Shown here one piece after another: positions 34,692-42,375 of a stretch of DNA of 44,333 bases (its first letter is position 1; each line of letters opens with the position of its first letter). The stretch comes from Pseudomonas mosselii (GTDB lineage Bacteria > Pseudomonadota > Gammaproteobacteria > Pseudomonadales > Pseudomonadaceae). The stretch is from positions 1 through 44,333 of the forward strand of contig NZ_QJRP01000036.1 in assembly GCF_003205295.1 (NCBI RefSeq), given 5' to 3'. Both the position numbers and the translations under genes were made by a program. The notes beneath the pieces are model-generated. The model saw only the letters and a program-made list of their open reading frames with translations. It searched no databases and was not told the DNA's origin.

Positions 34692-34716
34692 ACGTTTCGA
34701 GGCGCAGGCAAATTAG
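34692..34716 (-). promoter_or_regulatory. Candidate PvdS-type promoter of the hydroxylase gene
   Basis: The minus strand reads CTAATT, then a 16-base spacer after TAATT, then CGT (34692-34694). This is the iron-starvation box with one mismatch (TAATT for TAAAT) and the same spacing as the perfect box before pvdI. It leaves a leader of about 65 bases before the ATG at 34618. No such box is seen on the plus strand for the divergent fpvG gene. Confidence 0.6.
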
Positions 34717-34856
34717 TCGGCCGTCCGCACAGCCCACAGGGCGACCTGGAAACACTTGCTTGCAATTGGCCCATCAGGTTTTGCCCTGCTCATGCGTCTC
34801 TTTCTGATACGGCCGGGCTTTTGCCCCTGAACTTCGCCATTGACACTGCGTATCCC

Positions 34857-36050
34857 ATGTCGAAAAAGTCACGCTCGAAAATCTGGTTCCTCGTGCACAG
34901 CTGGCTGGCCCTGCCCATCTGGTTCTTCGTGCTGATCGTCTGCGTCACCGGCACGCTGGCGGTGATCAGCCGCGAAATCGTCTGGCTGGCCAACCCGCAA
35001 ACCCGCGCCAACCCGCCTTCGGACGAGGCCCGGCGGCTTAACTACGACGAACTGCTGGTGGCCATGCAGCGCGACGAGCCCGGTATCGCCGTGGCCAGCC
35101 TGATGACCCTGAGCGAATCGCACTTCGCCATGCTGTCGGACGTCACCTACCCCGACGGCCGCACGGTACGGGTCTACGTCAACCCTTACACCGGGCATAT
35201 CCAGGGCGTCACCCCACAGTTCAACTTCGAGGAGTTCACCCGCGCCCTGCACGGCTGGTGGCTGGTGCCGCACACCAACGGCTATAGCTGGGGCTGGTAC
35301 CTGGTGTCGCTGCTCGGGCTGCCGATGCTGGCCTCGCTGGTCACCGGCCTGGTGATCTACAAGCGCTTCTGGAAGGGCTTCTTCAAACCGACCCTGCGCT
35401 TCAACCAGGGCGCACGGATCTTCTGGGGCGATTTCCACCGCCTGAGCGGCATCTGGTCGATCTGGTTCATCGCGGTGATTTCCATCACCGGCGTCTGGTT
35501 CCTGATCAAGGCCTTGCTCGCCGACAACCACATCTCCATCTCCAGCGAGCCGATCGTGCCGGTGATCGCCCGGGAAAAGGTGCCGCTGACCGCCGACGGC
35601 AGCCCGACGCCGATGATCAGCCCGGACGAGGCCGTGCGCATCACCCAGCGCGAGATCCCCGGTTTCGACGTCGACTATGTCGGTTTCCCCAGCAATGCCT
35701 ATGCCCACCTGAGCATCGGCGGCATCAGCTGGTACCCGCTGATGTACCAGAAGGCCGAGATCAACCCCTACACCGGTGAAGTGGACGCCACGCGCCTGCT
35801 CGCCGACCGCAAGCCCCTGGAGTTCGTCACCGAGTCCATGCGCCCGCTGCACACCGGCGACTTCGGTGGCCTGCCGGTCAAGCTGATCTGGTTCTTCTTC
35901 GGCCTGCTGCTAAGCATGATGGTGCTCAGCGGCCTGCTGATCTGGAGCAAACGCACGGCCCTGGCCACCGCCAACGCACTCAAGCGCAGCCAGAAGCAGG
36001 CGCGCGCGGCCAAGGTACCGGTTTCGACGGAGGTCACGTCCAGTTCTTGA
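34857..36050 (+). CDS. fpvG: PepSY-domain inner-membrane protein, FpvG paralogue 1
   Basis: 397 residues with four hydrophobic spans: near 9-35 (IWFLVHSWLALPIWFFVLIV), 143-170, 197-222 and 344-366, with a periplasmic part between the third and fourth. This is the PepSY-associated membrane family to which P. aeruginosa FpvG (PA2403) belongs. There it reduces ferric pyoverdine in the periplasm so that iron can be released. It lies upstream of a full fpvHJK-CDEF set, which supports the name. The start ATG at 34857 gives the family N-terminus (MSKKSRSKIW), but no clear ribosome site precedes it. A second, closely similar copy follows 114 bases later, so it is unclear which one is the functional counterpart of P. 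aeruginosa FpvG. Confidence 0.8.
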   Translation: MSKKSRSKIWFLVHSWLALPIWFFVLIVCVTGTLAVISREIVWLANPQTRANPPSDEARRLNYDELLVAMQRDEPGIAVASLMTLSESHFAMLSDVTYPDGRTVRVYVNPYTGHIQGVTPQFNFEEFTRALHGWWLVPHTNGYSWGWYLVSLLGLPMLASLVTGLVIYKRFWKGFFKPTLRFNQGARIFWGDFHRLSGIWSIWFIAVISITGVWFLIKALLADNHISISSEPIVPVIAREKVPLTADGSPTPMISPDEAVRITQREIPGFDVDYVGFPSNAYAHLSIGGISWYPLMYQKAEINPYTGEVDATRLLADRKPLEFVTESMRPLHTGDFGGLPVKLIWFFFGLLLSMMVLSGLLIWSKRTALATANALKRSQKQARAAKVPVSTEVTSSS

Positions 36051-36082
36051 AACATTCTCTTTCATTTGCCTTGGCAGCTTTC

Positions 36083-36149
36083 TGATTCTCATTCGTCCTT
36101 ACTTATGCAGCCTTCCAGGTTGAGCACAGACTCGACCGTATTTTTATAT
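36083..36149 (+). promoter_or_regulatory. Possible Fur half-site and sigma-70 promoter between the fpvG copies
   Basis: The 114-base gap between the two fpvG genes is more AT-rich than its surroundings. At 36083-36095 the minus strand reads CGAATGAGAATCA, like half of a Fur box. Downstream, TTGAGC (36120-36125) and TTATAT (36144-36149) sit 18 bases apart, 16 bases before the next ATG. Together they suggest an iron-controlled start for the second fpvG and the genes after it. The matches are partial. Confidence 0.3.
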
Positions 36150-36164
36150 GCAGAAGACCGAGCG

Positions 36165-37364
36165 ATGGCCCGACAATCGAGAAAGAAATCCAATTCCAAG
36201 CTGTGGTTCCTGGTCCATAGCTGGCTTGCCCTGCCGATCTGGTTCTTCGTCCTGATCGTCTGTTTCACCGGCATGCTCGCGGTGGTCAGCCAGGAGATCG
36301 TCTGGCTGGCCAACGCCGACGTGCGCGCCAGCAAACCCGACGACGACAGCCAGCGCCTGAGCTACCAGCAGGTGCTCGACGCCATGCACAAGGCCGAACC
36401 TGAGCTGGCGGTGCGCTTCTTCAGCCAGCCGGACGGCTCGCACTTCGCCCTGCAGGCCGCGGTGACCCGCGCCGACGGCACCAACGCGCTGCTCTATGTC
36501 AATCCCTACAGCGGGGCCATCCAGGGCCAGCGCCCGGACTTCGACTTCGAGGCCTTCACCCGCGCCTTGCACGGCTGGTGGCTGGTGCCCTTCACCAACG
36601 GCTACAGCTGGGGCTGGTACCTGGTGTCGCTGCTCGGGCTGCCGATGCTCGCCTCGCTGGTCACGGGGCTGGTGGTCTACAAGAAGTTCTGGCGCGGTTT
36701 CTTCAAGCCGGTGCGCACCGGCCACGGCCCACGGATCTTCTGGGGCGATGTGCATCGGCTGGCCGGCGTGTGGTCGATCTGGTTCATTGCGGTGATCGCC
36801 GTCACCGGCACCTGGTTCCTGATCCAGGCGATTCTCGCCGACAACCATGTGACGATCTCCAGCGAGCCGATCGTGCCGGTGATCGCCCGCGAACAGGTGC
36901 CGCAGACCGCCGACGGCGGCCCCGCGCCACGCATCGACCTGGACCAGGCGGCACGTATCGCCAGCCAGAAGATCCCCGGCCTGGACATCAGCTTCATCTC
37001 GTTGCCGGCCACCGCCTACAGCCACTACAGCATGGGCGGCCGTGGCTGGTACCCGCTGATGTTCCAGACCGCCGAGGTCAACCCCTACACGCGCAACGTC
37101 GACAGCCAGTTCCTGCTCGGCGACCGCTCGGCCCTTGAGTTCGTCACCGAATCCATGCGCCCGCTGCACACCGGTGATTTCGGTGGCCTGGCGATCAAGC
37201 TGATCTGGTTCTTCTTCGGCCTGGTACTGACCCTGATAGTGTTCAGCGGCCTGCTGATCTGGACCAAGCGCACCACCCAGGCCACCCTCGCCGCTCTCAA
37301 GCGCGGCGAGCGTCCGCGCTCACGCGCCGCGGCCAGCCCAACCACCCTGGAGGCCCAACCTTGA
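36165..37364 (+). CDS. fpvG: PepSY-domain inner-membrane protein, FpvG paralogue 2
   Basis: 399 residues with the same four-span layout as the preceding gene and long stretches of identical sequence (for example NGYSWGWYLVSLLGLPMLAS and ISSEPIVPVIARE). The periplasmic segments have diverged more. The role by family is reduction of ferric pyoverdine at the inner membrane. Its stop overlaps the TTG start of fpvH, so this copy is translationally coupled to the fpvHJK-CDEF genes and is the better positional match to P. aeruginosa fpvG. The start at 36165 (MARQSRKKSNSK) aligns with the N-terminus of paralogue 1; an in-frame ATG at 36066 is less likely. A tandem pair suggests duplication followed by divergence. 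Confidence 0.85.
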   Translation: MARQSRKKSNSKLWFLVHSWLALPIWFFVLIVCFTGMLAVVSQEIVWLANADVRASKPDDDSQRLSYQQVLDAMHKAEPELAVRFFSQPDGSHFALQAAVTRADGTNALLYVNPYSGAIQGQRPDFDFEAFTRALHGWWLVPFTNGYSWGWYLVSLLGLPMLASLVTGLVVYKKFWRGFFKPVRTGHGPRIFWGDVHRLAGVWSIWFIAVIAVTGTWFLIQAILADNHVTISSEPIVPVIAREQVPQTADGGPAPRIDLDQAARIASQKIPGLDISFISLPATAYSHYSMGGRGWYPLMFQTAEVNPYTRNVDSQFLLGDRSALEFVTESMRPLHTGDFGGLAIKLIWFFFGLVLTLIVFSGLLIWTKRTTQATLAALKRGERPRSRAAASPTTLEAQP

Positions 37365-37897
37365 GCCAGACCGACACCCTGCCGCCCATCGGCCTGAAGC
37401 AGCTGTGGCTGAAATGGCGCTTCCACCTGAACATCCTGCTGATCCTCGTTCCCCTGGGTTTCATGCCCAAATACTTCGCCGACGCCAGCCTGTTCCGCGG
37501 CGACAGCGGCCTGGGCGCCAATATCGTCGAGGACCTCCAGGTCGGGCGCTGGACCCTGGACCTGGCCGAACTGCGCGACGAAGCCCCGCGCGCCGAAGGC
37601 CCGGCCGGCTACTTCAAGGCCTTCAACGCCGCCTGCACAAGCTGCGACGAAGGCGTCAAGGCCATCTACCTGCGGGTGGGCAAGCCGCGCAGCCTGCGCG
37701 CCGCCGGCACGATCTTCTTCGGCGCGCCGGCGCGCATGGGCACCTCGCTGCCGATCCCGCCGCGCACCCGGCCCGACGCCGACATCTGGATCACCATCGA
37801 AGGCTGGGACGGCAAGATGTACCAGGCCTCGGTGCCGCTGGCCAAGGCATCCCCCGCCACCGCGGCCTGGCTCGAGAAACAAGGAGGCAACAAATGA
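37361..37897 (+). CDS. fpvH: FpvH-like inner-membrane protein
   Basis: 178 residues. One N-terminal membrane span (about 22-38, HLNILLILVPLGFMPKYF) precedes a soluble, probably periplasmic domain with a CTSC pair (Cys92, Cys95) that could bind metal or form a disulfide. It corresponds by position and size to PA2404 (FpvH), part of the FpvG-FpvH-FpvJ-FpvK inner-membrane group linked to reduction of ferric pyoverdine; its own activity is not known to me. The start is TTG at 37361, overlapping the preceding stop as TTGA, and is set by GGAGG seven bases upstream. The downstream gene overlaps by four bases. Confidence 0.75.
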   Translation: MSQTDTLPPIGLKQLWLKWRFHLNILLILVPLGFMPKYFADASLFRGDSGLGANIVEDLQVGRWTLDLAELRDEAPRAEGPAGYFKAFNAACTSCDEGVKAIYLRVGKPRSLRAAGTIFFGAPARMGTSLPIPPRTRPDADIWITIEGWDGKMYQASVPLAKASPATAAWLEKQGGNK

Positions 37898-38211
37898 AAC
37901 AGCTGATGCGCAGGCTCGCCCTGCCCCTCTTGGCCCTGGCCGCCACCCCGGCGCTGGCGCACAACCCGATGTGCGAGTGCACCGAGCACGGCGAGCAGAT
38001 CACCTGCAAGGGTGGCTTTTCCGACGGCAGCGGCGCCCCCGGGGTGACCCTGGACGTGATCGGCTACGACGAGCAGGTGCTGGTGGCGAGCAAGCTCGGC
38101 GACGACTCGACCTTGACCTTCAAGCGTCCCGACGGCGAGTTCTACGTGCTGTTCGATGCCGGCCCAGGCCACGTGGTGGAAGTGGACCACGCCGACATCG
38201 GTGCGCCATGA
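37894..38211 (+). CDS. fpvJ: FpvJ-like small periplasmic protein
   Basis: 105 residues. A signal peptide (MKQLMRRLALPLLALAATP, cleavage after ALA near 22) precedes a compact, probably beta-rich domain with three cysteines in a cluster (CEC then C). It ends with a segment that reads like a carrier-type beta domain (FYVLFDAGPGHVVEV). It matches PA2405 (FpvJ) in place and size. AAGGAGG lies six bases upstream of the ATG, and both ends overlap neighbouring genes by four bases (ATGA). It is thought to work with FpvG; a specific function cannot be read from the sequence. Confidence 0.75.
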   Translation: MKQLMRRLALPLLALAATPALAHNPMCECTEHGEQITCKGGFSDGSGAPGVTLDVIGYDEQVLVASKLGDDSTLTFKRPDGEFYVLFDAGPGHVVEVDHADIGAP

Positions 38212-38777
38212 GCCGCGCCCAGGTAGTGCGCCCGGCCGGGGCCGGGCACGAGACCCTCTACGTGCTGCTGGCCGCGCTGCTGATCGTGTTGCTGGCCGCC
38301 AGCGTGGTGGCCGCGCGCGGCGAGCGCGAGGATGAACAGGCCATCGCCGCCCACCAGCTCGATGCCCGCCGCGACCTCAATGCCGCCGAACAGGGCATCC
38401 ACACCGACCTGTGGGTGGCCGTCGAGGAGATCCGCGCCCTGCGCGAGGACAACGGCGCCGCCCCGGACGCCCAGGCCCTGGCCGACGAGGGGTTGCCGCC
38501 GTTCGTCAGCGACGCCAGCAGTCAGAGCCGCGGCAGCCACCAGTGGTCACTGCTGGCCAACGGCGCCTACCTGGGCCGCAGCCAGGATGCCCAGCTGGCC
38601 GGCAGCTTCCTGGTGATCCTGCCCGCCGCCAGCGGCGCCCAGCCTGATATCTGGCTGCGCCGCGACAGCACCGCCCTGCCCCCGGACGCGCTGGACAGCG
38701 ACGCGCTGATCGCCGCCGGCTGGCAGCAGATCATCACCCACTACGACGCCGGGGTCACCCGCCAACACCGTCACTAA
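38208..38777 (+). CDS. fpvK: FpvK-like single-span membrane protein (DUF6162-like)
   Basis: 189 residues. One N-terminal transmembrane span (about 16-35, TLYVLLAALLIVLLAASVVA) is followed by a charged helical stretch (roughly 38-80, rich in Glu, Asp and Arg), then a small globular periplasmic part ending in a His-rich tail (RQHRH). It corresponds to PA2406 (FpvK) by position between fpvJ and fpvC. It overlaps fpvJ as ATGA. It probably belongs to the inner-membrane complex around FpvG; no enzymatic motif is visible. Confidence 0.7.
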   Translation: MSRAQVVRPAGAGHETLYVLLAALLIVLLAASVVAARGEREDEQAIAAHQLDARRDLNAAEQGIHTDLWVAVEEIRALREDNGAAPDAQALADEGLPPFVSDASSQSRGSHQWSLLANGAYLGRSQDAQLAGSFLVILPAASGAQPDIWLRRDSTALPPDALDSDALIAAGWQQIITHYDAGVTRQHRH

Positions 38778-38787
38778 GGACCTGCCC

Positions 38788-39699
38788 ATGCTCCGCTTCG
38801 CCCGCCGCACCCTGGCGCTGCTCCTGGCCTGCACCCTGCCCGCCCTGGCCCTCGCCGATAACGGCAAGCCGCTGCGCATCGGCATCACCCTGCACCCCTA
38901 CTACAGCTACGTGAGCAACATCGTCGGCGACAAGGCCGAGGTGGTGCCGCTGATCCCGGCCGGCTTCAATCCGCATGCCTACGAGCCCCGCGCCGAGGAC
39001 ATCAAGCGCATCGGCAGCCTCGACGTGATCGTGCTCAACGGCGTGGGCCACGACGACTTCGCCGACCGCATGATCGCCGCCAGCGAGAAACCCGATATCA
39101 AGACCATCGAGTCCAACGCCAACGTGCCGCTGCTGGCGGCCACCGGTATCGCCGCCCGCGGCGCCGGCAAGGTGGTCAACCCGCATACCTTCCTGTCGAT
39201 CAGCGCCACCATCGCCCAGGTCAACAACATCGCCCGCGAGCTGGGCAAGCTCGACCCGGACAACGCCAAGTTCTACACGCAGAATGCGCGGGCCTACGCC
39301 AAGCGCCTGCGCGCCCTGCGCGCCGAGGCCCTGGCCAAGGTCACCCAGGCGCCGGACGCGACCTTCCGCGTGGCCACCATCCACGCCGCCTACGACTACC
39401 TGGTGCGCGACTTCGGCCTGGAAGTCACTGCCGTGGTGGAACCGGCCCACGGCATCGAGCCGAGCCCGGCACAGCTGAAGAAGACCATCGACCAGCTCAA
39501 GGCCCTGGATGTGAAGGTGATCTTCTCGGAGATGGACTTCCCCTCGGCCTACGTCGACACCATCCACCGCGAGTCCGGCGTGCGCATCTACCCGCTCACG
39601 CACATCTCCTACGGCGAGTACACCAAGGAAAAGTACGAGGTGGAGATGAAGCGCAACCTCGACACGGTAGTCCAGGCCATCCAGGAGAACCGCACGTGA
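38788..39699 (+). CDS. fpvC: Periplasmic metal-binding protein FpvC (ZnuA/TroA family)
   Basis: 303 residues: signal peptide (to about Ala23) and a cluster A-I metal-binding fold. Histidines in family positions are visible: His36 (TLHPYYS), His63 (FNPHAYEP), the NPHTF motif and HGIEPSP. In P. aeruginosa FpvC (PA2407) binds ferrous iron released from pyoverdine and works with FpvF and the FpvDE transporter. AAGGA lies eight bases before the ATG. It ends overlapping fpvD (GTGA). In generic annotation it would be called a zinc ABC transporter substrate-binding protein; the fpvGHJK context argues for iron. Confidence 0.85.
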   Translation: MLRFARRTLALLLACTLPALALADNGKPLRIGITLHPYYSYVSNIVGDKAEVVPLIPAGFNPHAYEPRAEDIKRIGSLDVIVLNGVGHDDFADRMIAASEKPDIKTIESNANVPLLAATGIAARGAGKVVNPHTFLSISATIAQVNNIARELGKLDPDNAKFYTQNARAYAKRLRALRAEALAKVTQAPDATFRVATIHAAYDYLVRDFGLEVTAVVEPAHGIEPSPAQLKKTIDQLKALDVKVIFSEMDFPSAYVDTIHRESGVRIYPLTHISYGEYTKEKYEVEMKRNLDTVVQAIQENRT

Positions 39700-40442
39700 C
39701 CGCCGCCGCCAACCTCACAACCGCCAGCGGGCCACGCATCGAGTTCGACGGCATCGACCTCACCCTGGGCCGCACGCGTATCCTCGAGAACGTACGCTTC
39801 AGCGTCGCCCCCGGCAGTGTGCACGCTATCGTCGGCCCCAACGGCGGCGGCAAGAGCTCGCTGATCAAGACCCTGCTCGGGCAGATGCCGCACCAGGGCC
39901 AGCTGACCCTGCACTGGCCCGCCGAGCAGGAGGTGATTGGCTATGTACCCCAGGCCCTGGAGTTCGACCGCGGCCTGCCGATGACCGTGGACGACTTCAT
40001 GGCCGCCATGTGCCAGCGCCGCCCGGCGTTCCTTGGCCTGTCCCGACGCGTGCGCCCGGCGATCGACGCGGCGCTGGCGCGGGTGGGCATGCTCGACAAG
40101 CGCAAGCGGCGCATGGGCGCGCTGTCCGGCGGCGAGCGCCAGCGCGTGCTGCTGGCCCAGGGGCTGATCCCAGAGCCGCAACTGCTGGTGCTGGACGAGC
40201 CGATGTCGGCCCTCGACGAGGCCGGCATCCAGGTGTTCGAGCAACTGCTGCACGGCTGGCGCCAGGCCGGCACCACCGTGCTGTGGATCGAGCACGACCT
40301 GGAAGCGGTGCTGCGCCTGGCCGACCGGGTCACCGGGCTGAGCCGCCAGGTGCTGTTCGACGCCCCGCCGGCCCAGGCCCTGACGCCCGAGCGCCTGCTC
40401 GGGCTGTTCTCCGTCCACCCGCGCAGCGAGAGCCTTGCCTGA
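39696..40442 (+). CDS. fpvD: ABC transporter ATPase FpvD
   Basis: 248 residues, a single ABC ATPase domain of the zinc/manganese importer type. Walker A is GPNGGGKSS (47-55), the signature LSGGE is at 143-147, Walker B is LLVLDEP, and the switch histidine is in IEHD. It is the cytoplasmic motor for permease FpvE. The GTG start at 39696 overlaps the fpvC stop by four bases and is set by AGGAG eight bases upstream. It matches PA2408 in the P. aeruginosa ferric-pyoverdine uptake operon. Confidence 0.87.
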   Translation: MTAAANLTTASGPRIEFDGIDLTLGRTRILENVRFSVAPGSVHAIVGPNGGGKSSLIKTLLGQMPHQGQLTLHWPAEQEVIGYVPQALEFDRGLPMTVDDFMAAMCQRRPAFLGLSRRVRPAIDAALARVGMLDKRKRRMGALSGGERQRVLLAQGLIPEPQLLVLDEPMSALDEAGIQVFEQLLHGWRQAGTTVLWIEHDLEAVLRLADRVTGLSRQVLFDAPPAQALTPERLLGLFSVHPRSESLA

Positions 40443-41341
40443 TGAGTTTCGAATCGTTCCGCCAGCTGGTCCAGGACTGGGCCACCGCTGGTTACCTGCC
40501 GGAGGCCCTGGCCTACGGCTTCGTGGTCAACGCCCTGCTGGCGGGCCTGATGATCGGCCCGGTGCTGGGCGGGCTGGGCACCCTGGTGGTGGTCAAGCGC
40601 TTCGCCTTCTTCTCCGAGGCGGTCGGCCACGCCGCGCTGACCGGCGTGGCCATCGGCATCCTGCTCGGCGAGCCCTATACCGGCCCATACGGCAGCCTGT
40701 TCGGCTACTGCCTGCTGTTCGGTATCCTGCTCAACTTCCTGCGCAACCGCACCGGACTGTCCCCGGACACGCTGATCGGCGTATTCCTCTCGGTATCGCT
40801 GGCCCTGGGCGCGAGCCTGCTGCTGATGCTGGCCGGCAAGATCAACGTGCACATCCTCGAGAACGTGCTGTTCGGCTCGGTGCTCACCGTCAGCGCCCAC
40901 GACCTGCTGGTGCTGGGCATCGTCGCCGTGCTGGTGCTGGCCCTGGCCCTGCCGCTGTACAACCGCATCATGCTGGCCAGCTTCAACCCGCAGCTGGCGG
41001 CGGTGCGCGGGGTGGCGGTGAAGACCCTGGACTACCTGTTCGTGGTGCTGGTGACCCTGGTCACCGTGGCCTCGGTGAAGGTGATCGGCGCGATCCTGGT
41101 CGGCGCCCTGCTGGTGATCCCAGCGGCGGCGGCGCGGCTGGTCAGCCAGTCGCTCAAGGGCTTCTTCTTCGTCTCGGTGATCATCGCCACCCTGAGTACC
41201 CTGCTCGGCATCCTGCTGCCGATCGTCTTCGACCTGCCGGTGCCTTCGGGCGCGGCGATCATCCTGGTCGCCGGTGTCTGCTTCGCCCTCGCCGCCCTGG
41301 CCCGTGCTCTCGTCCCCCGCCTGCAAGGAAACCCGGCATGA
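40442..41341 (+). CDS. fpvE: ABC transporter permease FpvE
   Basis: 299 residues, a hydrophobic protein of the ABC-3 (ZnuB-like) permease family with about eight transmembrane spans starting at AYGFVVNALLAGLMIGPVLG. It carries the family segment KVIGAILVGALLVIPAAAA. It is the inner-membrane channel partner of FpvD, counterpart of PA2409. Start and stop are coupled: its ATG shares one base with the fpvD TGA, and its TGA overlaps the fpvF ATG. Confidence 0.87.
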   Translation: MSFESFRQLVQDWATAGYLPEALAYGFVVNALLAGLMIGPVLGGLGTLVVVKRFAFFSEAVGHAALTGVAIGILLGEPYTGPYGSLFGYCLLFGILLNFLRNRTGLSPDTLIGVFLSVSLALGASLLLMLAGKINVHILENVLFGSVLTVSAHDLLVLGIVAVLVLALALPLYNRIMLASFNPQLAAVRGVAVKTLDYLFVVLVTLVTVASVKVIGAILVGALLVIPAAAARLVSQSLKGFFFVSVIIATLSTLLGILLPIVFDLPVPSGAAIILVAGVCFALAALARALVPRLQGNPA

Positions 41342-42207
41342 CCTTGAAAAAACTGACCCTGGCCCTAGCCCTGAGCGGCCTGCCGCTGCTGGCCAGTGCC
41401 ACCGAAGTGCTGACCACCCTGCCGGTGACCCACAGCCTGGCCAGCGCATTGCTCGACGGCACCTCGGTGCAGCTCCAGCGCGCCGCCCCGGCCAACCTGC
41501 CGGCCAGCCGTCAGCCTTCGTACTTCAGCGGCCGTGGCGGCGCCAGCCTGCAGAAGGCGGCGTCGAAGGCCGACGCGGTGATCGGCGTGCGCTCGATCTG
41601 GCGCGACGACCCGCTCTACCCCATCGCCCGGCGCAGCAACATCCGCATTGTCGAGATCGATGCCGCACGCCCGGTGGACGGCGCCCTGCCCGGCATCGCG
41701 GTCAAGGGTGACGAAGCCTTCGCTGCCTATCCCTGGCTGAACCCGACCAACCTGGGGCGCATGGCCGATGTTGTCGCCAACGATCTGGAACGGCTTTCGC
41801 CAGCGGACAAGGCAAAGATCCAGGCCAACCTGGCCGGCATCAAGCGGCAGATGCTGGAGCTGACCGCCAGCAGCCAGACGCGACTGGCCGAGGTCGACAA
41901 CCTGACTGTGGTCAGCCTGTCCGAGCGCCTGGGCTACCTGGCCAGCGGGTTGAACCTGGATGTGGTCGAACAGCCACTGCCCGCCGACGACAAATGGGAC
42001 GAGACGGCGCTCAAGGCGCTGGGCGAGCACCTCAAGGCGCAGGATGTGGCGCTGGTGCTGCATCATCGTCAGCCGGACGCAAAGGTGGCCGAGATGATCG
42101 CCGCTTCCGGGGCGAAGTTGCTGGTGCTGGACAGCGATCCGGACGACACCGTGACGGGGCTCAAGGCCAGTGTCGAGCAGGTGGTCAAGGCACTCGGCGA
42201 CAGTTGA
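41338..42207 (+). CDS. fpvF: Periplasmic binding protein FpvF
   Basis: 289 residues: signal peptide ending near LASA-TE (about 22), then a ZnuA/TroA-like fold that has lost the usual histidine-rich loop. In P. aeruginosa FpvF (PA2410) binds pyoverdine and ferric pyoverdine in the periplasm and pairs with FpvC. AAGGA lies eight bases before the ATG, which overlaps the fpvE stop. It is the last gene of the operon; a REP pair follows 34 bases after the stop. Confidence 0.82.
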   Translation: MTLKKLTLALALSGLPLLASATEVLTTLPVTHSLASALLDGTSVQLQRAAPANLPASRQPSYFSGRGGASLQKAASKADAVIGVRSIWRDDPLYPIARRSNIRIVEIDAARPVDGALPGIAVKGDEAFAAYPWLNPTNLGRMADVVANDLERLSPADKAKIQANLAGIKRQMLELTASSQTRLAEVDNLTVVSLSERLGYLASGLNLDVVEQPLPADDKWDETALKALGEHLKAQDVALVLHHRQPDAKVAEMIAASGAKLLVLDSDPDDTVTGLKASVEQVVKALGDS

Positions 42208-42241
42208 GCGCCTTTGCAGGAAATCGCGAAGGGAACAAATA

Positions 42242-42332
42242 CCCTGTGGGAGCGGGTTTACCCGCGAAGAAAGCAACACGGTGCATGGCACCGGCTTCGC
42301 CGGAGTTCGCGGCTAAAGCCGCTCCCACAGGC
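42242..42332. repeat. REP pair between convergent genes, likely bidirectional terminator
   Basis: One unit (CCTGTGGGAGCGGG, 42243-42256) faces its reverse complement (CCGCTCCCACAGG, 42319-42331). The inner arms (TTTACCCGCGAAG against TTCGCGGCTAAAG) also pair, and a CACCGGCTTCGCCGG hairpin sits in the loop. This is a classic P. putida-group REP pair. It lies between fpvF (plus) and the DUF1615 gene (minus), where it may stop both transcripts. Confidence 0.75.
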
Positions 42333-42375
42333 CCCGACTAAATCAATGAGTCATGTTCAATACCATAGGACCACC

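Noticed and set aside
34619..34774. N-terminal extension of the SyrP-type hydroxylase to 34774
   Set aside because: A perfect AGGAGG is correctly placed for ATG 34618, the extra 52 residues look unrelated to the family, and the extension would cover the candidate PvdS promoter.
34717..34856. Promoter for the first fpvG in the divergent intergenic region
   Set aside because: TTGCCC and TGATAC can be paired at 18 bases, but the -10 match is poor, and I see no iron-starvation box or full Fur box on the plus strand.
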